A stretch of DNA of 64,000 nt from Yamagishiella unicocca (taxonomy: Eukaryota; Chlorophyta; Chlorophyceae; Chlamydomonadales; Volvocaceae), in contig BDSL01000076.1 of the NCBI GenBank assembly GCA_003116995.1, positions 434,001 through 498,000 of the forward strand, in the 5' to 3' direction. Below, in pieces: positions 25,675 to 36,703 of this stretch. Position 1 is the stretch's first letter; each line of letters begins with the position of its first letter. The notes beneath the pieces are model-generated. The model saw only the letters and a list, made by a program, of their open reading frames with translations. It ran no database searches and was not told the origin of the DNA. The position numbers and the translations under genes are program-made.

Positions 25675-28600
25675 ACTATCCCCCTCCGGCGGCAGCGTCC
25701 CCGCTGCACGCTTAGAGGCCAATTTAACAGATTCCAACTCCGGTTTCAGATCCGAAGTGAAATGATGCGCAGGTTCCCAGCTATTATGCTCAGACGAAAA
25801 GCCTGCCCATTTGACAAACCACTCGTGCATGTTACGGAATTTGCGACCAGACCGTACGCGACGACAACGATAGTCCAGAACGCGTTCAACCGTCCAGAGA
25901 GGTTGTTTGTTCGGCAGCCAGTCGACAGGACCCGGATCAGTAGGGACAGTGTCAGCAGCATCAACTTCCATGTCAGAATCCTTCGACCGGTAAGGACGAA
26001 TCAGGGACACATGAAAAGTCGAATGAATACGCATATCAGATGGCAGACGCAGTTGAACAGCAACAGAACCGACCATGCGTATGACAGGAAAGGGACCGAC
26101 CCACCGGGGTAACAGTTTCCGCGAACCAACCGCCAGCGCGCGGAGGTTCTTGGTGCTCAGCATAACCAACTGACCCGGAGTGAAAGTAACGTCCTTCTTG
26201 TTGCGGTTGTAGTAATCTGCAGCACGCTGTTGCGCGGATTCCAGGCACGCTTTAGCATCAGTTAGCCGAGACACAAAGTTCTTAGCAAAGCTCTTCGCAG
26301 CAGGAACGTTAACATCCAATTCCCGCCAGACAGGTAGCGCAGGATGGAAGCCATAGTTCAGGAAGAACGGACTCTGCCCAGTAGAACGATTCACTGCGTT
26401 GTTCATGGCGGCAGTTAAGTACGTGTCCCAGTTCAGTGGATTACGACCAGCAAAGTTACGCAACATATCCCCCAGAGTGCGATTCATACGTTCAGTTTGG
26501 CCATCCGACTGAGGGTGGTAGGCGGTCGACATGTTGACCTTCATGCCCAAAAGCTCACTCAGCGAGCCCCAAAACTTACTCGTGAATTTCGCATCGCGGT
26601 CAGATACCACGTTACGGGGCACACCATGCAGACGCACAACGTTATCGAAAAACAGGCGGGCGGTGTGTTCAGCAGTACAGGTCGTCACGGTGGGCGCCAG
26701 ATGCACCATTTTGGTCAGCCGATCAACCAAAACGAGAACCGCGTCGTATCCCCCCTCAGTTTTGGGAAGCGCAACCACATAGTCCATAGAGACGCTGTCC
26801 CAGGGGTTAGCCGGTACAGGCAACGGCTGCAGTAACCCAGGAGTCTTACCGGACTGAGGTTTATTACGCTGACAGGAAGGGCACGATAAAACGTAGTTTT
26901 CCGCATCCTTGGCCATTCGCGGCCACCAGAAGGTACGAGAAACCAGCTCGATCAGTCGAGTACAGCCGGGATGCCCCGCTAGGGGACCGTCATGGTACTT
27001 CGCCAAGATGTCCTGTCTGAGGGTATCATCATTGGGGACCACTATTTGGCGACGGTCAGACAGAACACGGAGCCAGATGCCGTGGGAACAGGTCAGGTTA
27101 GCGGTATTCCGTTTCACAGTGAAGTACGGATCAGTGACAGAAGCATCCTTGAGACGAGCAGCAAACTCAGTGGGAGGAACCTCAGTCGGCGCCTTGGCAG
27201 TTTGTCTACGGGTCACAACAGACAGGACGGCTGCATACAGATTAGGATGCCGGCTGAGAGCGTCTGCAATGTTCAAAGAACCAGATACGTACTCCCAGTT
27301 GTAGTTGAAACGCGCCATATATTCAAGCCAGCGTGCCTGACGGCGGTTCAAGGACGGCACACCTTGCAGGAACGTAAGGGGTTTGTGATCAGTTTTCACG
27401 GTGAATGGTCTACCTTCAAGGTAGCAGCGCCATTCTTTCAGGGCATGCAGTACAGCCAGCAATTCCTGCTCCCCAGTAGTATAACGACCCTCAGCAGATG
27501 AGAATTTCTTACTGGTAAACGCCACAGGTCGGCCGTTTTGCAGCAGGACAGCACCCGAACCATGCAACGAAGCATCAGATACGACTTCAACACGGAAAGG
27601 TTGTGAGTAATCAGGAAACATTAAGATAATGTCCTCACATACAGCATGCTTCAGTGCGTCAAAAGCCTGTTGGCACTCAGCAGTCCAAGCAGCAGGCGAC
27701 AGAAACGCTCCCTTACGCGTCAGATTGGTCAGAGGCGCAGCAACAATAGAGTACCGCGAGATAAACTTACGGAAGTAGTTAGTCAGCCCCAGGAACTTAC
27801 GGAGTTCCACCAGAGTAGTCGGTACAGGCCAGGTACGGACGGCGGCAGTTTTCCGCGGATCCATTCGAATGCCGTCAGCAGATACGACATGACCCAGGTA
27901 TTCGACTTGCGGCTGAGCCCAGTGGCACTTAGATTGTTTCGCGTACAGTTGCTCACGACGCAGAGTATCAAAAACCAGCCGAAGATGTTCCAGATGTTCA
28001 TCCCGTGTTTTCGAATAAATCAAGATATCGTCCAGGTAGCAAACCACGAACTTGTCGAGGTACGGCCTGAAGATACGATTCATGACAGCTTGGAAGGTAG
28101 CAGGGGCGTTAACTAAGCCAAAGCTCAGGACAGTGTACTCGAAATGACCGAAGGGCGTATTGAAAGCAGACCGCGGAATGTCAGACTCAGCGATCCGTAT
28201 CTGATTGTACCCTTGCTGCAAGTCAATCGAACTGAAATACGCAGCACCCCGCAGTTTATCCAACAGGTCGTCGATGCGCGGCAGAGGGTAACGGTTTTTC
28301 ACAGTAACCGCGTTAAGACCCCGGTAATCGATGCACATGCGCAAACCACCATCCTTCTTGCCCACGAACAGGATAGGAGCAGAATACGGGGAGGTACTAG
28401 GGCGAATCATACCCTTGTTCAGCAAGTCAGTTACTTGACGTTTTACCTCATCGAGCTCCGAAGGGCTAAGACGATACATGGGCCGCGACACAGGTTGCGC
28501 GCCAGGCATCAACGGAATAGTGTGATCGACGGGTCGCACTGGAGGCAAGCCAGGAATCTCACGGAAAAGATCTGCATTGGCTTCCAGTAGGGCTTCAACG

Positions 28601-29754
28601 TCGGGATCCTTAGCGTCAGATGGAGGAACAGCAGCATTCAGATGTAGCTTAGGCCGAACCAACACCGCATGGGCACCTTTACGTAGCAAGCGAGCAGCAG
28701 CTTTGCGACCGACAGCAACAGGCACACTCTTCTGACAGAGTGCGGCAACAGCAAAATTAACAGCAGGTGGGGCAGCATTGGCCCCCCCAGGTGCCGGCAC
28801 AGAAAACGGAACAGAGTACGTTGCCGGACCTTTACGCAAAATCAACACACGCTGCCCAAACTGAAGACAAGCCGCATGCCGTTCCAGAGTCCCAGAACCC
28901 AGAATCAGAGACGCAACATCGGTCAGAGCAGGCAAGACATAGGGCTGCAGAGTCAACCGAAGCGGGCCAACAGAAACGCGCAAGGTGACCTGCCCAAGAA
29001 GTGCCTGCTTACCTCCGTCGGCCAGAGTAACATGGGACCAATCACTGGAACGGGGCGTCAAACCAAGTTGCTGTACGATAGCCTCGGAAACGAAATCATG
29101 GCTCGCCCCCGAATCCACCAGCGTAGGGATAGGGACGTTGGCAGCCATAACTGTAACCAAAGGAAGGTTATCGCCTGCGACAGCTGCAGCTAACGGAAGC
29201 AACAGGTGGGACAGAAAAGGCAGAGTGTTGACGGCAACAGTGGCGGGCGCATCGTACCAGACAGTAACCGAGTAGGACAGACCAGGCAGGGGAGTAGGGG
29301 CACCAGTCAGAGCAACGCCGTTGAACAGAGGCGTACCTGGCCCATACTTATGTACCTGACTCATACCGGACAGCAGATGCGACGCCTTGCGATGCATGAA
29401 AGCAGGTAACAGAATGCAAGCAGCAGTATCAGGGCGACTACGTTTGCATGAGCGATAATGAGCCAGACCAGACTGAAGCTCTCGCAGTGTGGAAGGGACG
29501 AACAGAACAGTGTGCCCAGCCAGAGGAACGGAGGAGAGGGGTCGACCGCGCGGCGTGTACAGGTTACACAATTGTCCGAAGCCGGCACAGACTGCCTGAG
29601 CATCAAAAGACAACCGACGTCCGATCACCGACTCAACGTTCTCTAGCACAGTAGGCAGCAAGGCACGGGTTGCACGACAGGTATGCAGAACCGAAGATGC
29701 CTCTACAGATGAAAACCCAGGAGGCGTCCCTTCAAGACCAGCCTGAGGAAATTC
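25651..29754 (-). CDS. Chromovirus Pol: protease, RT, RNase H, integrase, chromodomain
   Basis: Open from the codon after the gag TAG (29755-29757) to the stop at 25651, about 1,367 residues, with no ATG near its start. Landmarks counted from 29661: aspartic protease DSGAS ~182; reverse transcriptase [10 protein letters not shown] ~540; RNase [15 protein letters not shown] ~695; integrase zinc finger HPGCTRL...CPSCQ ~895-925; integrase catalytic core SMDYVVALP ~955, SDRDAKFTS ~1020, SDGQTERMN ~1055; C-terminal chromodomain [10 protein letters not shown]...FVKWAGF...NSWEP ~1255-1300. All expected catalytic residues are visible, so Pol looks functional. The chromodomain is known in chromoviruses to guide integration to marked chromatin. 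Because gag and pol share a frame, Pol is probably made by stop-codon readthrough or is lost in this copy. Confidence 0.93.
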   Translation of the reverse strand, partial: EFPQAGLEGTPPGFSSVEASSVLHTCRATRALLPTVLENVESVIGRRLSFDAQAVCAGFGQLCNLYTPRGRPLSSVPLAGHTVLFVPSTLRELQSGLAHYRSCKRSRPDTAACILLPAFMHRKASHLLSGMSQVHKYGPGTPLFNGVALTGAPTPLPGLSYSVTVWYDAPATVAVNTLPFLSHLLLPLAAAVAGDNLPLVTVMAANVPIPTLVDSGASHDFVSEAIVQQLGLTPRSSDWSHVTLADGGKQALLGQVTLRVSVGPLRLTLQPYVLPALTDVASLILGSGTLERHAACLQFGQRVLILRKGPATYSVPFSVPAPGGANAAPPAVNFAVAALCQKSVPVAVGRKAAARLLRKGAHAVLVRPKLHLNAAVPPSDAKDPDVEALLEANADLFREIPGLPPVRPVDHTIPLMPGAQPVSRPMYRLSPSELDEVKRQVTDLLNKGMIRPSTSPYSAPILFVGKKDGGLRMCIDYRGLNAVTVKNRYPLPRIDDLLDKLRGAAYFSSIDLQQGYNQIRIAESDIPRSAFNTPFGHFEYTVLSFGLVNAPATFQAVMNRIFRPYLDKFVVCYLDDILIYSKTRDEHLEHLRLVFDTLRREQLYAKQSKCHWAQPQVEYLGHVVSADGIRMDPRKTAAVRTWPVPTTLVELRKFLGLTNYFRKFISRYSIVAAPLTNLTRKGAFLSPAAWTAECQQAFDALKHAVCEDIILMFPDYSQPFRVEVVSDASLHGSGAVLLQNGRPVAFTSKKFSSAEGRYTTGEQELLAVLHALKEWRCYLEGRPFTVKTDHKPLTFLQGVPSLNRRQARWLEYMARFNYNWEYVSGSLNIADALSRHPNLYAAVLSVVTRRQTAKAPTEVPPTEFAARLKDASVTDPYFTVKRNTANLTCSHGIWLRVLSDRRQIVVPNDDTLRQDILAKYHDGPLAGHPGCTRLIELVSRTFWWPRMAKDAENYVLSCPSCQRNKPQSGKTPGLLQPLPVPANPWDSVSMDYVVALPKTEGGYDAVLVLVDRLTKMVHLAPTVTTCTAEHTARLFFDNVVRLHGVPRNVVSDRDAKFTSKFWGSLSELLGMKVNMSTAYHPQSDGQTERMNRTLGDMLRNFAGRNPLNWDTYLTAAMNNAVNRSTGQSPFFLNYGFHPALPVWRELDVNVPAAKSFAKNFVSRLTDAKACLESAQQRAADYYNRNKKDVTFTPGQLVMLSTKNLRALAVGSRKLLPRWVGPFPVIRMVGSVAVQLRLPSDMRIHSTFHVSLIRPYRSKDSDMEVDAADTVPTDPGPVDWLPNKQPLWTVERVLDYRCRRVRSGRKFRNMHEWFVKWAGFSSEHNSWEPAHHFTSDLKPELESVKLASKRAAGTLPPEGDSCCITFWT
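25676..25690 (-). promoter_or_regulatory. Polypurine tract for plus-strand priming
   Basis: Minus-strand sequence GGAGGGGGATAG directly abuts the 3' LTR, the expected place for the second-strand primer. Confidence 0.75.
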
Positions 29755-30315
29755 CTAAGCCCGTTTCAGCGTCTTGCCACCACCATGGCGCTGGGCAGCC
29801 TTTGCCTTCGGTGGCCAGTCCGGGCACCCTGAGACCTGGTGGCCATCCTTTCCGCACACTAGGCACTGGCGCGCATCCTTGCGGGCTTGCATCACAGCAT
29901 AGGTGCAGCCAAACTTGGTCATGGCCGTGGGGTTAGTGGGCAGCTTCTTGGCAGCGGGCCGCTCCGACGCCGCAACGGCGGCGACAGGTGCCTCAGACCG
30001 CGGGCGCGAACGCTTCGTCGGAGGCTCAGGCGCCTCGTCGGAATCGTCCTCAGACGGAGTGCCCTCTGCAGCGTCTGCGTCATCCTCGCCAGATGCGGGA
30101 TTCGGCGGCACAACGCGCCTGTTCTCAAGGCGCGACCGGAGTTCGGCCACCAGCTCCTGGTGCGTGCAGGTCCGTAAGGACACAGGCACTGGGCTGTCTG
30201 TTTGGATGTGAACCGACTCGTGGGTGCGAAGCACCGACGCAGACGGTGGACTCCCCTCTGCAATCGCCAAAAGAGTCAACGGGTGCAGACCCAACGACAG
30301 TCTAGGCGGACAGAA
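29755..30315 (-). CDS. Chromovirus Gag remnant (nucleocapsid part)
   Basis: An open stretch of about 186 codons between an in-frame TAA (30316-30318) and TAG (29755-29757). It encodes an acidic, Ser/Pro-rich region, a basic KRSRPR-type patch and one CCHC zinc knuckle, CLVCGKDGHQVSGC, near the end. An in-frame ATG at 30397-30399 opens a 27-residue peptide (MTTSPLRFGDMDSLQ...) that ends at that TAA. No capsid domain is present. Gag of related elements is normally several hundred residues, so an internal deletion is likely. The last frame runs straight into pol after the TAG. Confidence 0.75.
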   Translation of the reverse strand, partial: FCPPRLSLGLHPLTLLAIAEGSPPSASVLRTHESVHIQTDSPVPVSLRTCTHQELVAELRSRLENRRVVPPNPASGEDDADAAEGTPSEDDSDEAPEPPTKRSRPRSEAPVAAVAASERPAAKKLPTNPTAMTKFGCTYAVMQARKDARQCLVCGKDGHQVSGCPDWPPKAKAAQRHGGGKTLKRA

Positions 30316-30435
30316 TTAAGACAAACCTGCTCCAGCAGCTTCCAGGATAAGGGCCTGTAAACTATCCATATCGCCAAAGCGAAGCGGTGAGGTTGTCATT
30401 GTAAGTCGTTTAAACACAGCGTAAGTCCAGAAAAA

Positions 30436-30449
30436 CCGTCTCGATACCA
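30436..30449 (-). promoter_or_regulatory. Primer-binding site, tRNA-Met-like
   Basis: Minus-strand TGGTATCGAGACGG starts three bases after the 5' LTR. TGGTATC is the typical start of initiator tRNA-Met binding sites in plant LTR elements. The exact algal tRNA cannot be named from this window. Confidence 0.7.
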
Positions 30450-30452
30450 GCT

Positions 30453-30776
30453 TGTTGTAGGCTAAAGTCCAACTGCTGGGGGCAGTCAGAACTACCGTTT
30501 AGAGAAACAGCAAGTGTTTAAGAACACTGACAGTGCTGTAGCAGTACGACAGCCGGCTCAGTGGGTAACGACAGACCGTTAGACCCAGTTCTCCAAACGA
30601 TGCAGAAACAGTCAGCCCAGGACAGATTCCCAACTGTGACAGATTCACAGTTCCAGTCTGTAACGGCAGAGTTACAGCCTTCAGAGACGTACGTCAGTAG
30701 TGTACGTCGAACAGGCAGAATTGGCGGGAAACAGATCATTGTCGCCATCACGTTAAGTCCAGAACGTGATACAACA
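30453..30776 (-). repeat. 5' LTR of chromovirus
   Basis: 324 bp, equal to 25351-25674. As the upstream LTR in element orientation it would carry the promoter. Confidence 0.93.
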
Positions 30777-30781
30777 AGGAT
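30777..30781. repeat. Target-site duplication of chromovirus (right)
   Basis: AGGAT, followed by GATAACTAC exactly as in the uninterrupted sister locus (around 39993). Confidence 0.92.
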
Positions 30782-31149
30782 GATAACTACGTATGTACCT
30801 ATCTAAGTGAGCATGCTAAAGCAATGGATGTCATCATGCATGCATGCATCATGTCGAAATGGCACGGACGGGATACCTTGCTATAGCTGTCTGCCGCTGG
30901 TAGATAGGTAGGCTGCTTGGTTGGTGCACTTTGCTGCTGCGCTCGCTCGTGTGCACGTGCGTGTGGGTGGTATCATCATGTTCTGTCGTCGACCTATCTA
31001 TCTCTTCGCTTGTTGAAGTGGCCCAAACATTATATAGGCAGGACGCCCAACTACTGTAACCAGATATCAGTAGCCTTTTGCATCCTCTATCACACCCTAA
31101 CTTCACTTTGGCAACCAAAAGATATTCATTTGAGTGATAACGAGATTCC

Positions 31150-31735
31150 AGTAAGGACATACACCGGGTAGACGGTTATTACGTGCATGCACATGTGAAT
31201 TGCCCGCTAGCCGCGGTTACGCGCATGTATGCCGTGCACGGCAGAAATGGACATGAAACAGGCTCCTAAAAGACTGAAACAATATAAAATATTTATATGT
31301 AAGTTGTTTCATCTATGGGCGCGGGCGTGCGCTGCCTCGCTCTGCGTGCGTCGCTCCATGCCTCGTGCACGGCACCGGTAGGGAGCGTGCACGAGCGCCA
31401 ATCAGCCCGCAGACAGCTGATCCTGGTGACTGTGCCGCGTCAAAATGTTCATTAAACATGTACACACGTCTTTAACTCATGATTGCAAGCGTGCGACGCC
31501 TATTCACTGCCCGCGCGTCGCTCCAGGCCTCTGTGCACGGTACCGGTACGTAGGGAGCATGCATGAGCGCAGACAAGCTCGTGGACAGCTGATCCGGGTC
31601 ACTGTACCGCGTCATAATGTTCATTATACATCTACGCAAGTCTTCCACACATGATTGCGAGCGTGCGACGCTTATTCGCGGCCCGTGCATCGCTCCAGGC
31701 CTCCGTGCACGGTACCGGCGGTAGGGAGCATGTAT
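31150..31735. repeat. Complex repeat block flanking duplication copy 1 (right)
   Basis: Related to 9431-10178. It has the same opening (GTAAGGACAYACACCGG), the same AATATAAATATTTATATG-like AT core and about three diverged copies of the GTGCACGAGCGCC repeat. It lies just beyond the end of duplication copy 1 and next to the truncated Dualen relative. Confidence 0.75.
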
Positions 31736-31739
31736 GAGC

Positions 31740-33779
31740 GCCCCCACCGCCGCCTGCCCCCCACGGCCACCGCCCACTGCCCCCCCCAACCCCCCCCCCT
31801 GCCTGCGGCCACCGACCGGAGCGAGCGGCAGCCCCTGCCCTCCCCCACCGCTGTCGGCCCTTGCTTTGCTGCAGTGGTGGCTGGGCGGGGGACGGTGGTG
31901 GCCCGCATAAAGGAGGGCGGCGCCTGCACACTTACGCATGGTATGGGGACGCACAAAACCGTGGCCAAGTACGAGCACGGCCTCGATGCCCTGCTGGTGG
32001 CCAACGGAACCGCTGTCGAAGGCCTCAACGCATGCTCCATAAAGCGGCTCAGGGCCCAGCTAGAACGGGCAGGGGCGGATGTCACCCTAATGAAGCGCCA
32101 GCTGCGCAGGGAGACATCACAGGGCGAAGAGTTAGCCTCGCAAGTGCGATACTAGCTACCCGCAGCGAGCCAGCAAACGCATAAGAGAACTTACTAGGAA
32201 CCCGCCGCCTGCACCGCGCAACACAGCCCTGGTGCGGACTGATGGCAGCTGCATCAAACCAAGGGCCACAGACGAACCCAACACCTTGGGCGCCGCTGTC
32301 TTCCACCCGACAACAGGCGACACCCTCCATGTTGACCCAAACGGCCTTGAGTGCACGAATACGATTCAACGTGCGGAGCTGGCCGCCATAAGGGCTGCGC
32401 TTTCGGAGTACCAACATGTACAACGACTATCACTATCGCAACGGACTCGAAGGTTTCGCGAGACCTGATAAAAAGAGCTATCAATGAACCAGAGAAATTA
32501 CACATCTCGAAGCACAAAGCCATCCTAATGAGCATTGCTGGCCTGCTGTACGACTGCGCGACAAACGGCACTCCAGTGCGCGACAAACGGCACTCCGGTG
32601 CGCCTGGTTAAAGTCCTCGGCCATAGCGACCTCTACGGCAACGACCGCGCCGACGCAGGTGCGACCGCGGTTGCGAAGGGCGACGTTAAAGAGACGGTTA
32701 CAGAACCGGCCGACAATGCCCCGTACGACCGACACTACTGGTTGCGAAACCGGGCTAACAACCAGTACGTTTGCGACCTCAACCAGGGAATCATTCGGAC
32801 ACTCCCGACACACACAGACGCCGGATACCGGATATACCAACGACACTGCGTGTCTGCACGCAACAATGTATGGGGTGCGGCCGCGACATACCTCTGCGCC
32901 AAAACTATCTAGCAATGCAGTGCAATGCCTACCTCCTTACACAACGTACCTGTCACTGGCTCACGAAGCAAGTACTCAACGCACGATACGGATACCTCTA
33001 CAACGCCAAGCTGCAGCAACTGTGCGGCCGAGGTGGTGATGGCAAATGCCCTGTCTGCCGCCACTGCAGAGCTGGGGCGGGGACCTATACACGACTCTGG
33101 AGGACACATCCTGGGGGGGTGTGCGCACCCAACCATGAAAGGAATGTATATAACCCGACACAACGCGGAAGTACGCACCCTAGTGGAAACCATCCATAAC
33201 GGTAAACATGGAGGCGGATACCTGATCATGGATGCCGGGCGGCAGGAGGACCTGCCCCTGTACTGTGCCGGACAGCGCCTCCCCGCCTGGATGCTGATGC
33301 CGGAGGATGCTGATGCCTCTGAGCTTGGAAAAATGAGACCGGACATCCTCTTCATCCCCGAGCTGCCACTGAGCAGTACGCGGGGTACCAGAAGCAGACC
33401 GTACAAGGGGCCAGCCCACAAACGGAAGTGCAGTGTGTACACTATTGAAGTCGGCTACACCGGCGACCTGAACCACTCTGAAAAGAAAGAACAAAAAGCC
33501 GAACAACACCGCCAACTGGCCGACAAACTACAGCGGGCAGGCTGGACAGTGCACTACACCGATACGGACATTGTTACCCTAGGCACCACAGGCACCGTCC
33601 CAAACACACTTAAGCCCCTCCTCATCAAGCTTGGGGCAACACCAGGCAACGCCGAGGGGTGCTGCATGAGACTGCACAAGCACGCGGTGAATAGCATGGG
33701 AAGCATAATCCGGATGGTTCCCTGCACCGTCGGCGGCCCCGCTATGCCTACCTGCTGCCGCCGGCAGACCTCCTCTTAA
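31740..33779 (+). pseudogene. 5'-truncated, frameshifted Dualen-like element
   Basis: Translations in shifting frames match the C-terminal ~600 residues of the intact polyprotein in order: DALLVANGTAVEGLN (~31980), RNase H TDGSCIKP (~32234) and NTIQRAELAAIRAAL (~32360), KVLGHSDLYGNDRADAG (~32610), CPVCRH finger (~33050), MRPDILFIPELP and YTIEVGYTGDLNHSEK (~33330-33480), then GTVPNTLKPLL (~33600). A short tandem duplication (GCGACAAACGGCACTCC at ~32563 and 32580) and several indels break the frame. 5' truncation is normal for LINEs. Divergence from 10432-22077 shows it is an older family member on the opposite strand. The 3' end is not defined. Confidence 0.88.
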
Positions 33780-34959
33780 TATTGATCAACGCTCAAATAC
33801 CTCTGGAAATGCATCAGCAACAATACGACCCCAGAGGTCGGGCGCTTTGCGCCCTCCTGGCGGACGAGGTGGATGGACGACCCCCTACCTGCTGCTGCTG
33901 GCGGCCGCGGCGCTGGCCACCGGCCGCCCCCGCACACTCGCCTGGGCCGACACCGCCCGCTATAATAGATGGAGTCCTGGATGGGCGGGTTCATGCATTT
34001 AGGGCTTTGGATAGGGTTCGGGCGTGGTCCTTGCTTGTCCAGACCGGCCTGGCATGCATGGATGGGACCTCGCCTGGTGCTTTATTTCGTGGCTGCGTGG
34101 GTCCCTCGGGGCCCGCCTGGTTAGTTGTGCTAGATGCTGCCGCGTTGGCTGTGCTGGCCGGGGTTCGATCGTTGCTACCTCACCGCCGCTTTCCTTTTTT
34201 TGCCGCTCCCCGCCGCTTCCTGTCACTTGCCGTTCGTTGCCGGTTGTGCCGTGTATGTGCGTGTGGGCCGGGGCCCCCATCTCCCGCCCGGCGGGGGCGG
34301 GGGCGGGGTGCCGGAGTGCTCTGCTTTACTTGGGTCGGGGCATTCTGCTGGGTGACCCCTGGTCGCTCGCCTTTTTTGGGGGTCGCGGTCGGTTAGATAG
34401 CTAGTTCCTTTCAGCTCGCAAGCCGGTTATTAAATGGCTATAGTAGTACATAACAGTAATTATTACAGTAGTGCGTAGTCTCAAGGCCAAAAGGCATAAC
34501 TAACGGGGCCACATGTATAAATCGCCGGGCACTGAAGGAGATGAAACACGGCAGACAGATAGATAGAAACCATCCAGCAGCCGCACCTACCGACGAGCGA
34601 CGGGAACGCAGCGATGACAAACTACCAAAGACGACACCAGTCAACAGGCGTATATAATTGTAGCCAAGCACACTACATATTCAAGACTGGTTCATAATTG
34701 GCCGACGAACGAATGCATAAACAATGAACGTCCGTGCGCATTCGTTGCTGCCAGCATTCTGGATGCACAGCTAGCATGATTGCCGTCGTCCGTCTACGCA
34801 CTTCCTTTCGTCGCTCATTCTGTCCTCTCAACAGTCCGTCCATTCACTACTGCTGCCCGCCGTTCTATGGGGATGATTGTACGAGCCAGGCAATGCGGTC
34901 CTGCTGCTCCCACGCGCATTCGCACCCGGTGTCATCCGACTAAAGGTAATATTAGTTGC
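33780..34959. other. Region without recognised gene
   Basis: The first part (to about 34400) is GC-rich with C and G runs and may be 3' sequence of the Dualen relative or another inserted element; I find no clear tail or target duplication. The rest is AT-richer and holds no recognisable coding sequence. Confidence 0.4.
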
Positions 34960-36010
34960 AGCCGCACACAGCAACCGTATTTTGAGCAGCAGCAGCGCTT
35001 GTCGTGCGAATCAGGGCTCAGGCCCGAGGGAGCACCTGGTGCGTGCGTGCCCTGGTCTTTCCAACCAAGGTCACATTAACGCCAGCACCGCTTCTGATCC
35101 TCCTTCTTGTCAGACACGACGAGGTTGTAGCTGGGAGGGCACATACATGCACGAGTAGCACAGCTCGCCATCGGCTGGGATACGGTCTAGCCGCCGGTGC
35201 AGGCACCTGCTAATGAGCGAATACAGTAATAAATACATCATCAGTGCGGGCATATAGGGGCGGCGGAGTCCCCCCACTTTCCACCCCCTTAATACACGCC
35301 AGGCTCCGGCCGGTGTAAACATTATTATTTTCATCATACAATGACCCGGGCGATTAGGACTAATTAGGACACGTATACAAACGTGTATGTTTACCTTACC
35401 TTCCTTCCTTTGTACTTAGACCCAATGGTTAAAGTGGCTGCTGCTCGACGCTGCTGCAAAATCCAGCTATGAAGGCTGGGATTGGGTCCGGAAATGAGGA
35501 ACCGCAAGCGCAGATGAGGCCCTTGTCAGCGCACGCCAACAAGGTGACCCAGTTGCGGCTCCTGTAAGCCCCGTAGGTAGCGGCGCCGCAACGGGCCACA
35601 AACAACGCGCAGTCGAGAATACCCTCGACAGAATCATCATTGGGCGGTGCGGCAGCAGTCATATTGTTGGCGACATTTGCCTGCTGAAGCGCCGGCGGTG
35701 CAACGATATTATAACCACTCGTGTGCGAGCTGCTCAAGACTACCGTGGTCGTGATTGTCACAGAAGTAGTAATCCCATCGTCCGACGACGACTGCTGGTG
35801 CTGTGAAGGCGTAGGGGCGCCAGCTACACCAGTGGCATAGCAGGTCGATACTGCAAGCACATACAAGCGAGCGCGCAGGAGTGAGCATATCCGTACATGC
35901 ACATAGGTATGCAAACAACGAACAGGCAGAACGCCTATTATTGCAGCAGATGCCGAAGGAATGGATGCGCTGCTAGGATAGCTGGAGCATCGGGGTAAAT
36001 CAACACGCAC
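34960..36010 (-). pseudogene. Third, degenerate member of the Cys-rich gene family
   Basis: Minus-strand translation gives DSVEGILDCALFVARCG and ADKGLICACGSSFPDPI, clearly related to exon 2 of the duplicated genes. About 230 bp further on, RIPADGELCYS, then MCPPSYNLVVSD and DQKRCWR match exon 3. Three lesions are visible: a premature stop shortly after the FC of exon 2 (35429-35431), a 4-nt length difference that shifts frame after CYS, and a stop in place of the Asp in CWRDCDLGW. Its Cys-rich tail is lost. The divergence shows the family is older than the recent 3.5 kb duplication. Confidence 0.75.
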
Positions 36011-36703
36011 GGCTTCGGTTGCGAGCTCTATCTACTAAGGCTAGCTGGCTGGTTGCTGATGGTCGATGGTACCTTGGGGCTTAAGTAGTGCAGCAGCGGC
36101 ATTGCAGTAGTGGTAGTGCTCGCTCGCAAGAAGTAAGCGAATAGAAGAAGGTAGGGCCCACCAATTGCTTGCATCTACTATCGGCCCTGCCTAGGCCTGA
36201 CAGGCCGCTCCCACCCTACAGCTCTACTGATCGCTTGATCGTCACCATGCTACGTACTACCTACTAATTGTGTTCTGAACGTAAGCGAAATTGTGCAACA
36301 GCGAGTATGCATGCTCTGAAGGAAGAAATTAGTGACGGAATGGGCGCCCGTGCATGCATGATTGGAGTTCACGCACTTATTACGTCAACCGCACACGTAA
36401 CACAATAAGATATGTATCATTTATCGAAGGGCAGCGGCAGTATGCGTGCGTATGTAGGCGGCTGGGTAATAAGGCGCACGCACTATTTACCTGTGGTGAT
36501 GATACCAGCAAGCAACAACAGGAAGCCTGCAGCAGCGTGCCGTTGGGTGCGCCACATGCTAATCACTCGTTCCCTGCTGTACGTGAAAAAGCTTTAAGTA
36601 CGTATACCTTATACTGTGTTGGATTAGCGGTGCGAGCAACTGAAGGTCGGTGGCAGCAGGCAGACGTTGGATGGTTCACGGATGTCAGTTGGATGTATGT
36701 ATG
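36011..36703. other. Non-coding, no feature recognised
   Basis: Spacer between the pseudogene and the left edge of duplication copy 2. It may contain the pseudogene's former promoter and signal-peptide exon, but I cannot delimit them. Confidence 0.4.

Larger units (their letters stand above)
25351..30776 (-). mobile_element. Ty3/Gypsy chromovirus, 5,426 bp, with LTRs
   Basis: The ends are 324-bp LTRs that read as identical and start TGTTGT and end ACAACA. They are flanked by the 5-bp duplication AGGAT. Transcription runs right to left. A primer-binding site follows the 5' LTR (30436-30449) and a purine tract precedes the 3' LTR (25676-25690). Gag and Pol share one frame, interrupted by TAA in early gag and by TAG between gag and pol. 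Identical LTRs and the empty site in the sister locus show a very recent insertion, younger than the segmental duplication. Confidence 0.95.
10178..31018 (+). repeat. Segmental duplication, copy 1 (split by two retrotransposons)
   Basis: Bases 10178-10308, 22157-25350 and 30777-31018 together align end to end with 36704-40199. Removing the Dualen-like element (10309-22156), the chromovirus (25351-30776) and their duplicated target sites leaves about 3.5 kb, the same as copy 2. Similarity is high throughout with scattered substitutions and indels, so these are two loci rather than an exact assembly echo. The left edge is at the GTAATGCTGACAGCAG boundary and the right edge is near CTTGTTGAAG. 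Confidence 0.9.
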
